The notes under the pieces were generated by a model that worked only from the letters and a program-made list of their open reading frames with translations, ran no database searches and was not told where the DNA came from. This document shows positions 6,552 to 11,941 of a stretch of DNA of 20,907 bases, piece by piece. Positions within the stretch are counted from its first letter, which is position 1. The number at the start of each line of letters is the position of its first letter. The DNA is taken from assembly GCA_013375455.1 (NCBI GenBank), contig JABXJT010000084.1, positions 1 through 20,907 of the forward strand, written 5' to 3'. This DNA is from Candidatus Helarchaeota archaeon (lineage in GTDB: Archaea; Asgardarchaeota; Lokiarchaeia; Helarchaeales; HEL-GB-A). A program made the translations under genes and the position numbers.

Positions 6552-7760
6552 CTAATCACCTATCCCGCAGCAATTTCCAACTCCCGCAATGACGATGTTG
6601 TCACCCTCGGAAGTGCGCGTGGTAATTGCAATTTTGATCTTTTCAATTGCCTTCGGGACGGCGTTCACGAGATCTTTTTTCATCGGACCCAAGGCATCCT
6701 CCTGACTCTCTTCGATAACAACGCCATCCATGGGAAGATCATATTTCACGCCGGCGGACTCTTCTATCTTGTACTTTTCAACGCCAGGACCCCCTAATAC
6801 GGCTCCTACACCTATAATGACGGTTCCCGTCTTTTCACCTTCCAGTTTCAAACCAGCATCAATCATAATGAGGCGCGCAATCTCGCCTTTCTTTTCATCT
6901 AACACCTTTTTAATGGCCTCGCCAGGTTTTCCAATGCGCGCTCCAGGACCTGTCGCCCTGATGACAAAGGCGTGGCGACCTTCGATATCAAGCTCAAACA
7001 ATGTTATATCTTTTACATATTCCTTTGTTATTTTTGGTGGAGTTTTCTTAGTATATTCTCGAACGAGAGCGGAAGTAACAAATGGACCTATCCCATCACC
7101 AATCGGGACTCCTTCATTAAAAGCCTTCAAGGCTTTAGAGAATGATTTCGCGAGTAACATGATCAGGGGAAGTTGCATTTGGAGCTGCATGATTAGAATG
7201 AGGCTCTTCGTTTTCTTTCCGAGCAAGAGGAAGTGCCGCACGATTTTATAGATCATGTTGATGCCGCTGGCTGCTTCAATGGTCCCTTCAATGTTCGCGG
7301 CTTCATCTCGGGAGGCTGCAGGGGCGAGCTGGGTCACGTGCCCCTCCCATCTCGATTTTCGGATATCTAGTACGTGCTCAAGACGATTAATCACGCCCGC
7401 GGGATCTAATTGGACAGGCATTATCGTGAAGAAGTCTAGAAGCGCATTAAGCATTGGTCGAGGATCTTCCTTTGGCTTTCCCCGTTCGTTTACCAGCTTT
7501 AGGAGAACTTCTTTACCTTCATTATTCATTCGTTCTAATTCATACATGGCACGTTCTATCTGTTTCTGCATCATCCACAGTTGTAAGCGCTGATTATAAA
7601 AGAAGATTATGAAGAAGAACGCCAGAAAAATTATCTGAAATATCCAAGACCATTCATTATACATCTGCATTTTTCTTTTCACATCGATTACTTTGATCTG
7701 TTCATAAAGTTCAAACGATTCCTCATCAAAGATTAAATATATAGGAATTCGTTCGGTCAA
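6552..7760 (-). CDS. DUF1512 family membrane-anchored protein
   Basis: I recognise the archaeal DUF1512 family from the overall pattern: an N-terminal membrane helix (about 38-55, WIFQIIFLAFFFIIFFYNQR), a charged helix rich in Met, Glu and Lys (60-95), then a conserved globular region with DPRPMLNALLDFF, MPVQLDPAGVINRLEH, PIGDGIGP, IRATGPGARIGKPGEAI and a Gly-rich C-terminus ending GVGNCCGIGD. The function of the family is not established. The start is uncertain: the longest frame begins at TTG with no good ribosome site, while ATGs at 7670 or 7664 would start close to the membrane helix and look more natural. It heads a minus-strand cluster with the four-Cys membrane protein and coaD. Confidence 0.82.
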   Translation of the reverse strand: MTERIPIYLIFDEESFELYEQIKVIDVKRKMQMYNEWSWIFQIIFLAFFFIIFFYNQRLQLWMMQKQIERAMYELERMNNEGKEVLLKLVNERGKPKEDPRPMLNALLDFFTIMPVQLDPAGVINRLEHVLDIRKSRWEGHVTQLAPAASRDEAANIEGTIEAASGINMIYKIVRHFLLLGKKTKSLILIMQLQMQLPLIMLLAKSFSKALKAFNEGVPIGDGIGPFVTSALVREYTKKTPPKITKEYVKDITLFELDIEGRHAFVIRATGPGARIGKPGEAIKKVLDEKKGEIARLIMIDAGLKLEGEKTGTVIIGVGAVLGGPGVEKYKIEESAGVKYDLPMDGVVIEESQEDALGPMKKDLVNAVPKAIEKIKIAITTRTSEGDNIVIAGVGNCCGIGD

Positions 7761-8015
7761 ATTCTGAATAATTTGTCCAATTTATTCTAGGTTAAGAGAA
7801 TTAACTAGACTTTGTATTAAAAAATTTTGGCAATAATATTTACTTTCGCCTAACTATAAAGAGTAGCAAAATAAAACTATTTAAACTAATCAATTAATGC
7901 CATTGCGATTGGAATCGGGAGTGCTTCACTTTTTTCCTTTAAACAGGATTTGGTTTGATTTTACCCTTCCCATCTCTCTAAAACTTCGCCCAGCCCCATT
8001 TTAACCCTTGCAAAA
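7761..8015. other. Intergenic spacer between DUF1512 gene and 5S locus
   Basis: An AT-rich divergent spacer. On the minus strand there are TATA-like stretches near 7833-7845 and 7870-7882 that could drive the DUF1512 operon. On the plus strand it leads to the 5S promoter. No convincing reading frame or RNA was seen. Confidence 0.5.
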
Positions 8016-8027
8016 CTTTTTTAAAAC
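8016..8027 (+). promoter_or_regulatory. TATA box of the 5S locus
   Basis: CTTTTTTAAAAC is a TATA-like element whose expected start, about 25 bases downstream, falls near 8047. That is the first base of the 13-bp inverted repeat enclosing the 5S sequence. The coincidence supports a primary transcript that begins with the repeat. Confidence 0.5.
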
Positions 8028-8046
8028 TAAATCACTTTCTTTGAAT

Positions 8047-8261
8047 TGGATTAGATTTGAGTTGAGATTCACGCCGACTTATACTCTCCGATGAGTTCGG
8101 TGGGTACTGTAAAAGCTCACATACGTTGCGGTTGGTACTGTAGTACGAGAGTCTACGGGAAGGCCGTAAAGCTGAACTTTGGTTCGGTCATAGCTGTGAG
8201 GTAACACCCGTTCTCATCCCGAACACGGCAGAGTGGATCGCATACCTACAAATCTAATCCA
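8047..8261 (+). repeat. 13-bp perfect inverted repeat bracketing the 5S gene
   Basis: TGGATTAGATTTG at 8047-8059 and CAAATCTAATCCA at 8249-8261 are exact reverse complements, so the transcript ends would pair and enclose the whole 5S RNA. Inside, GTGGGTA (8100-8106) can pair with TACCTAC (8243-8249) with one G-U, as an alternative or extension. The 40-base leader between the stems holds its own weak hairpin (ACTC/GAGT). The role as a processing stem is inferred. Confidence 0.75.
8111..8231 (+). rRNA. rrf: 5S ribosomal RNA, circularly permuted gene
   Basis: The 3' half of 5S (helix II 3' strand, helices IV and V, helix I 3' strand) comes first and the 5' half (helix I 5' strand, helix II 5' strand, helix III) second. 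Landmarks: AAGCTCACA (8113-8121), GGTACTGTAGTACGAG and TACGGGAA in the first part; CATAGC (8189-8194), AACACCCGT and CATCCCGAACACGG (8215-8228) in the second. Helices: I CTGAAC/GTTCGG (8172-8177/8182-8187) capped by TTTG; II CTCACA/TGTGAG (8116-8121/8195-8200); III CCGT/ACGG (8208-8211/8225-8228); IV CTGTAG/CTACGG (8138-8143/8153-8158); V TGCGG/CCGTA (8127-8131/8164-8168). Joining 8231 to 8111 gives CACGGCAGAAAAGCTCAC, the same length as the loop in ordinary archaeal 5S, and an RNA of 121 nt. New ends lie between helix III and helix II, uncertain by about two bases. Confidence 0.85.
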
Positions 8262-8285
8262 CCTTTTCTTTTCTATCCTTTTCTC
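8262..8285 (+). terminator. Pyrimidine-rich terminator of the 5S locus
   Basis: Directly after the inverted repeat there are runs of T broken by C (CCTTTTCTTTTCTATCCTTTTC), typical of archaeal terminators. This limits the 5S transcript to about 8047-8280 and rules out a missing standard 3' half further downstream. Confidence 0.55.
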
Positions 8286-8381
8286 TAACCGTTTCATTAG
8301 TGATCCTAATAGAAGTTAATTGAGGAGCTTATTTAAAAAACTTCAAATATTCTTGTAGATATATTACCATAAACTCAGCTC

Positions 8382-8549
8382 GGGGCTGTAATCTAGAGGC
8401 TATGATGCTGGGCTCCAGAAGGACTTTAGAATAGGGTCTGCTGACGAAAGGATGACGAGCTTTTGGAGCGGGCCTGCTAGTGAGACCCAGGGAACGCCTT
8501 TTGAAGGCGTTTCGGGTATTTTTCAGGGGTTCGAGTCCCCTCAGCCCCA
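8382..8549 (+). tRNA. tRNA-Trp(CCA) with two introns
   Basis: Acceptor GGGGCTG (8382-8388) pairs with CAGCCCC (8542-8548), with A73 as discriminator. Anticodon stem is CTGGG (8408-8412) with CCCAG (8486-8490). The loop begins CTCCAG, giving anticodon CCA at 8415-8417. T arm is AGGGG-TTCGAGT-CCCCT (8525-8541). About 66 bases interrupt the anticodon loop after position 37, and about 29 extra bases interrupt the variable region (8491-8524), where AACGCC/GGCGTT forms a hairpin. Removing about 95 bases gives a 73-nt tRNA. The exact splice sites are not resolved: CTCC/GGAG (8413-8416/8465-8468) could be a bulge-helix-bulge core but leaves extra bases. The large intron carries box D-like CTGA and box C-like ATGACGA. 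Confidence 0.88.
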
Positions 8550-8561
8550 CTGTTCTAGTTT

Positions 8562-8665
8562 GGGCGGGTAGTCTAGCCTGGTATGATTCTGGGTTTGGGA
8601 CCCAGAGATCGTGGGTTCGAAAAAGCCCTCCAGATCGGAGGGCTTCGGGATTCCCATCCCGCCCA
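8562..8665 (+). tRNA. tRNA-Pro(TGG) with a T-loop intron
   Basis: Acceptor GGGCGGG (8562-8568) pairs with CCCGCCC (8658-8664), discriminator A. Anticodon arm is CTGGG-TTTGGGA-CCCAG with TGG at 8596-8598. Variable region is AGATC. T stem GTGGG (8611-8615) pairs with CCCAT (8653-8657). The T loop TTCGAA is interrupted by about 30 bases (8622-8651) containing a perfect 8-bp hairpin, AGCCCTCC/GGAGGGCT (8624-8631/8637-8644). Removing it leaves 74 nt with a normal seven-base T loop. The position (59/60) is non-canonical and the same as in tRNA-Met below. Confidence 0.92.
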
Positions 8666-8799
8666 CGTTTTTATCTAAAAAGTATTTACGGCTATATTCC
8701 TTTCTTTTAATAAAAAGAGGCGGATTAATTAATTTGTTTTAAAATCACTTATCAATCTCACCGTCTTTTCTTTTTAATTTCCCCAGTGAAAAATCTAGT

Positions 8800-9513
8800 G
8801 TGCTAATAGACGAAAATTACTTCGAAAATATTAATAACAAAGAGAAGGCATACTGGCTTGGCTTTTTGTATGCTGATGGCTGTATGCATATTTATTCTAA
8901 AAATAATCGCAAATTAAGCTTCAAAATCCATAAAAGGGAAGAATTCGTAATCGATAGGTTCCTAAAATCTTTAAATGCAGAAGGGATTAAAAAATACTAT
9001 TATGATAACACGGTTTACATCAAGTTTGGCAATAAAAAATTAACCTTAGATTTATTAAAACACGGCTTGGTTCCTAGAAAATCCAAAATAATTGAATACC
9101 CCGATTTAAATTCTTATGAATTAGAACTCGCATTTTTACTTGGATATTATGATGGGGATGGGCAACAAAAAACAACGAGAATTAGCTCAGGTAGTAAGCA
9201 GTTCTTGGAAAAAATAAAGAAAAAATTTCAATTAAATAATAAAGTTTTAATCCAAAAAAATCGAGGAATCTGTTACTATATGTGTTTGGGAGTAAATTTA
9301 TTCAACGCAATGATGAACAACTATAAACACTCCATCCAAAGAAAAAGACGGTATTTTTGTACTAAAGATGAAAAAGCAAGACGAATGAGAAATTCATTAA
9401 AGGAATTTGATGGGAAAAAAAATTTAATATTACAAAGGAAAAACTTGAAAAAATTGTGTGGGAAAAACCTTCATCTCAAATCGCAGAGGAATATGGTGTT
9501 TCAGGGCGATTAA
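8800..9513 (+). CDS. LAGLIDADG homing endonuclease, frame interrupted
   Basis: A two-motif LAGLIDADG endonuclease-like protein with GTG start (NYFENINNKEKAYWLGF at the N-terminus). The motifs are LGFLYADG (about 21-28) and LLGYYDGDG (about 112-120), each with the catalytic acidic residue. Such enzymes cut long DNA sites and mobilise introns or inteins. This one is free-standing, lying between intron-bearing tRNA genes rather than inside a recognised intron. The frame changes at an eight-A run (9415-9422). One extra A would continue the frame into a 58-residue helix-turn-helix tail (see next entry), giving about 266 residues. As written the last 30 residues are out of phase. Sequencing error, slippage (A-AAA-AAT precedes the switch) or decay are all possible. 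A TATA-like TTTTAAAATC lies near 8738-8747. Confidence 0.8.
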   Translation: MLIDENYFENINNKEKAYWLGFLYADGCMHIYSKNNRKLSFKIHKREEFVIDRFLKSLNAEGIKKYYYDNTVYIKFGNKKLTLDLLKHGLVPRKSKIIEYPDLNSYELELAFLLGYYDGDGQQKTTRISSGSKQFLEKIKKKFQLNNKVLIQKNRGICYYMCLGVNLFNAMMNNYKHSIQRKRRYFCTKDEKARRMRNSLKEFDGKKNLILQRKNLKKLCGKNLHLKSQRNMVFQGD

Positions 9514-9599
9514 TTACTAAAAGATGTCGTCAATGGAACATTTCAAAACCGCCACGAGGTTATTGGGCAAAAAAAAAAGGCGAAGAAAATAATAGATAA
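9423..9599 (+). pseudogene. Helix-turn-helix tail of the homing endonuclease, in the shifted frame
   Basis: In the frame one base away from the main body, the sequence reads FNITKEKLEKIVWEKPSSQI and continues AEEYGVSGRLITKRCRQW, ending YWAKKKGEENNR and a stop. This is a typical DNA-binding helix-turn-helix with a C-terminal W-A-K-K tail, as found at the end of endonuclease and transposase-like proteins. It has no start of its own, so it is read as the severed C-terminus of the endonuclease. Its stop codon touches the 3' end of the opposing tRNA-Thr gene. Confidence 0.65.
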
Positions 9600-9671
9600 G
9601 CCCCCGGCGTGACTTGAACACGCGACCAACAGATTACAAGTCTGTCGCTCTACCAGCTGAGCTACGGAGGC
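9599..9671 (-). tRNA. tRNA-Thr(TGT), no intron
   Basis: On the minus strand, GCCTCCG pairs with CGGGGGC (one G-U). D arm is GCTCAGCTGGTAGAGC. Anticodon arm is ACAGA-CTTGTAA-TCTGT with anticodon TGT. T arm is GCGTG-TTCAAGT-CACGC. The discriminator is U, as is usual for archaeal tRNA-Thr. It is 73 nt and the only intron-free tRNA in the cluster. A minus-strand TATA-like CTTAAATATTG lies at 9698-9708. Confidence 0.95.
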
Positions 9672-9807
9672 AGGGCGATTCAAGTGATTGAGTACTACAA
9701 TATTTAAGAATATTTAATCTTTATTCATCTATAGCAAAAGAATAAAAAGTAGTGTGCCCATTGGATATTAAAAATCTTCGGGAAGAAGATTAGCCGAGCA
9801 GACGCAA

Positions 9808-10006
9808 GCCGGGGTCGCTCAAAGCGCGGAGCGCGGAGCCCGTGCTGGCAAAGCCTGGTTACAATTGTAACCATCATGATGGAATGACCACAGCGCCGGA
9901 CTCATAAGGTAAAACTGTTAATGCGATGTAACGGCCTGTGAAATCCGGAGATCGTGGGTTCGAAAAGCTCCTGTTTGCCAGGAGTTCGGAACGCCCACCC
10001 CCGGCA
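9808..10006 (+). tRNA. Elongator tRNA-Met(CAT) with four introns
   Basis: Acceptor GCCGGGG (9808-9814) pairs with CCCCGGC (9999-10005), discriminator A. The G1-C72 start and acceptor sequence match elongator Met, not initiator. Exons: GCTCA (9817-9821), GCCTGGT (9853-9859), ACAGCG-CCGGA-CTCATA (9890-9906), ATCCGG-AGATC-GTGGG-TTCGAA (9943-9964), then G-CCCAC and the acceptor end. Introns: about 9822-9852 (D loop; GCGCGG/CCCGTGC hairpin), 9860-9889 (D loop; two palindromes, with TGGT/ACCA pairing at the borders), 9907-9942 (canonical 37/38; CTGTTA/TAACGG), 9965-9992 (T loop; CTCCTG/CAGGAG). Removing 31+30+36+28 bases leaves 74 nt. Borders may shift by a base or two. A TATA-like GATATTAAAAATC lies near 9763-9775. 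Confidence 0.88.
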
Positions 10007-10052
10007 TCTAACAGATTCCGTCACAGATTAGCGCCCCAAAAATATAATTTTT

Positions 10053-10201
10053 GCAGAGGTAGCCAAGCCTGGTAAACGGAAACTGGAACGTGGGTCAGTT
10101 TATCAGCCAAACGGCGCTGGACTTAAGATCCAGTCTCGAAGGAGATTGAAACGACGAGTCGTTTGGACCTGTTTCCGTGGGTTCGAATCCCACCCTCTGC
10201 A
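10053..10201 (+). tRNA. tRNA-Leu(TAA) with two introns
   Basis: Acceptor GCAGAGG (10053-10059) pairs with CCTCTGC (10194-10200), discriminator A. Anticodon arm is CTGGA-CTTAAGA-TCCAG with TAA at 10124-10126. The long variable arm TCTC-GAAG-GAGA (10134-10145) marks a class II tRNA. T arm is GTGGG-TTCGAAT-CCCAC. A 35-base intron lies in the D loop, where AAACGG is repeated at 10074-10079 and 10109-10114 and AAACTG/CAGTTT forms a hairpin. A second intron of about 27 bases lies between variable arm and T stem, with AAACGA/TCGTTT. Removing both gives about 87 nt, normal for Leu. It probably shares the tRNA-Met transcript, 46 bases upstream. Confidence 0.88.
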
Positions 10202-10429
10202 TTTTAAACCCTTGCATTCCTCCTGAATTTTCCTCTTGTTTCTTCGCCTCTACTGAGTTAGCTCAGTAAAATAGATAATCTTTAAAAATTAGCATCGGCT
10301 TGTTTTCATCAAGTAATAAAAAAATGTAATAATTAGAATTATCACATTTTATGAAATCAATCAATTAAAAGCTTACCAGATTACGAATCATTAATTTAAC
10401 TCGTTTCATTCCTTACTTGAATTTAATAG
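10202..10429. other. AT-rich intergenic stretch
   Basis: After tRNA-Leu comes a short inverted repeat TACTGAGTTAGCTCAGTA (10250-10267), with CTGAG/CTCAG pairing around TTAG, possibly ending the tRNA transcript. It is followed by AT-rich sequence with TATA-like elements near 10360 and 10420-10428. No reading frame with a credible start was seen. Confidence 0.4.
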
Positions 10430-10535
10430 AAGAAGGGTTACCTATTAACGTAGGAAAGGAAGTCCAGTTGAAATAGGTAGAGATGTAGAAGTAGTTAGAG
10501 AACTAGTGGATCGTTGATCTAGCCTGCTTTTTTTG
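10430..10535 (+). ncRNA. Small structured RNA candidate upstream of dnaG
   Basis: TTACCTATT (10438-10446) pairs with AATAGGTAG (10472-10480) around a purine-rich 25-base loop. A second hairpin TGGATC-GTT-GATCTA (10508-10522) is followed by GCCTGC and seven T, like an intrinsic terminator. A TATA-like AATTTAATA lies about 20 bases before. Its last bases (GC, T-run, ATTGATTGA) match the end of the larger RNA candidate near 13640. No box C/D, H/ACA or known family features were recognised. It could instead be a leader of dnaG, whose ATG lies 40 bases downstream. Confidence 0.35.
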
Positions 10536-10574
10536 ATTGATTGAAATAAATAAAGGAGAAAAGGTGATGATTAC

Positions 10575-11798
10575 ATGTCACATTCCATTAGTACGACGAA
10601 ATACATCATTCATGGAAAAATTGAAGTTGAAGGGATTGTTGAGAAGCCAGATGTTGTGGGAGCAATATTTGGGCAAACAGAAGGGTTACTCGGAGAAGAA
10701 TTAGACCTTCGAGATCTCCAAAAAACTGGGCGAATTGGACGGATCCAAGTCACCGTTGAGTCCGAGGGTGGCAAATCCCATGGAAAGATTCTGATCCCAT
10801 CCAGTTTAAACCGAGTGGAGACCTCGATATTGGCATCCGCCTTGGAAACAGTGGATCGCGTTGGGCCTTGCACGGCTCATGTAGTTTTAGAACAAATAGA
10901 GGATGTTCGAGAGGTAAAACGGAGACAGATTATCACTCGGGCAGCAAGTATTTTGAAGCATTGGGAGGAGGACGTCATTCCAGAGACTCAAGAAATCACT
11001 CATGAGGTGCTTCAATCAATAAAAGTTGGAGAAATTCAAAAATGGGGTCCCGAAAATCTCCCAGCAGGTCCTGAAATAGAGAATTCAGATAAAATCATAA
11101 TTGTAGAAGGACGTGCGGATATTTTAAACTTATTACGGTGCGGGATAGGAAATACAATTGCTGTTGAAGGCACTAACATTCCAAAGAGCATCGTTGAACT
11201 ATCTAAAAAGAAGGAATGCACGGTTTTCCTGGATGGAGATCGGGGAGGAGATTTGATCCTAAAAGAACTTCTTCAAGTGGCGAAAATCAAATATGTCCTC
11301 CGTGCGCCTGCTGGCAAAGAAGTAGAAGATTTAACGAGAAAAGAAATTATTAGAATCCTCAAAAACAAGACACCAGTCGCAAAGGTGTTGAAAGAACCAG
11401 CCAAGAAGCGGGATAAGAATAAAAAGCAAAAAAAACAGAAGAAGTATCAACAGGCGCCATCTTCCAAGCCAAAAAAAGGCAAAAAGGAAATAACAGACAT
11501 ACCAGCGCCCTTAGCGAAAGGCATTACCCAATTAAAAGAGACTCTCCAAGCGAATATTTATGATCTCGATGCAAAATTAACAGAAACGATAAGCGTTCGA
11601 GAATTAACTGATAAATTAGCTGGATATAAGAAAGATATTTTGGCCATAGTTTTTGATGGCGTGATTACTCAAAGATTAGTGGATATTGCCTCTGAGAAAA
11701 ACGTGAAATATCTAATTGGTGCACGAAAAAGCAGTCTTACTAAAATTCCGCAAGATTTAAAAATTGTAACTTTTGATCAAATAAGTCATTCTTCCTGA
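10575..11798 (+). CDS. dnaG: Archaeal DnaG-like primase, Toprim domain
   Basis: Archaeal DnaG is associated with RNA processing and degradation by the exosome and can also make RNA primers. Conserved N-terminal segments include KYIIHGKIEVEGIVEKPDVV and GQTEGLLGEELDLRDLQKTG (about 10-52) and the HGKILIPSSL region (70-79). The Toprim domain spans about 172-245, with the acidic Glu in VEGRAD (E178) and the DGDRGGD triad (D220, D222, D226). A Lys-rich linker (about 270-305) follows, then a helical C-terminal domain (LAKGITQLKETLQAN onward) of the kind that contacts the exosome. At 407 residues the length is normal. The start follows GGAGAAAAGGTGAT. It precedes rpsB with a 143-base gap that holds a new promoter. 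Confidence 0.94.
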   Translation: MSHSISTTKYIIHGKIEVEGIVEKPDVVGAIFGQTEGLLGEELDLRDLQKTGRIGRIQVTVESEGGKSHGKILIPSSLNRVETSILASALETVDRVGPCTAHVVLEQIEDVREVKRRQIITRAASILKHWEEDVIPETQEITHEVLQSIKVGEIQKWGPENLPAGPEIENSDKIIIVEGRADILNLLRCGIGNTIAVEGTNIPKSIVELSKKKECTVFLDGDRGGDLILKELLQVAKIKYVLRAPAGKEVEDLTRKEIIRILKNKTPVAKVLKEPAKKRDKNKKQKKQKKYQQAPSSKPKKGKKEITDIPAPLAKGITQLKETLQANIYDLDAKLTETISVRELTDKLAGYKKDILAIVFDGVITQRLVDIASEKNVKYLIGARKSSLTKIPQDLKIVTFDQISHSS

Positions 11799-11851
11799 AA
11801 AGCCAATAATTGAGAGGCGCCTTGATGAACCTTTCTCTTTTTCAAAAAGAA

Positions 11852-11862
11852 ATATTTAAATC
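11852..11862 (+). promoter_or_regulatory. TATA box of rpsB
   Basis: ATATTTAAATC, preceded by a purine-rich BRE-like AAAAAGAA, predicts transcription from about 11885 and a leader of about 55 bases with GGAG near 11931. Confidence 0.5.
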
Positions 11863-11941
11863 TAGATTTGTAAATATTGATGTAATTTCTGGATTTAAGG
11901 TGTATGGTTTAGCGTGCCTTGTTTCAGCTAGGAGTTAAAGT

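Noticed and set aside
6730..7251. Plus-strand frame opposite DUF1512
   Set aside because: Low-complexity Ser/Pro composition typical of an antisense shadow; the minus-strand protein is a recognised family.
8382..8549. Class II tRNA because of the long variable region
   Set aside because: The anticodon CCA and arm sequences are Trp; the extra 29 bases are better read as an intron.
9808..10006. Initiator tRNA-Met or tRNA-Ile2(CAT)
   Set aside because: The G1-C72 pair and GCCGGGG acceptor fit elongator Met; archaeal initiators begin with A1-U72, and Ile2 has a different acceptor.
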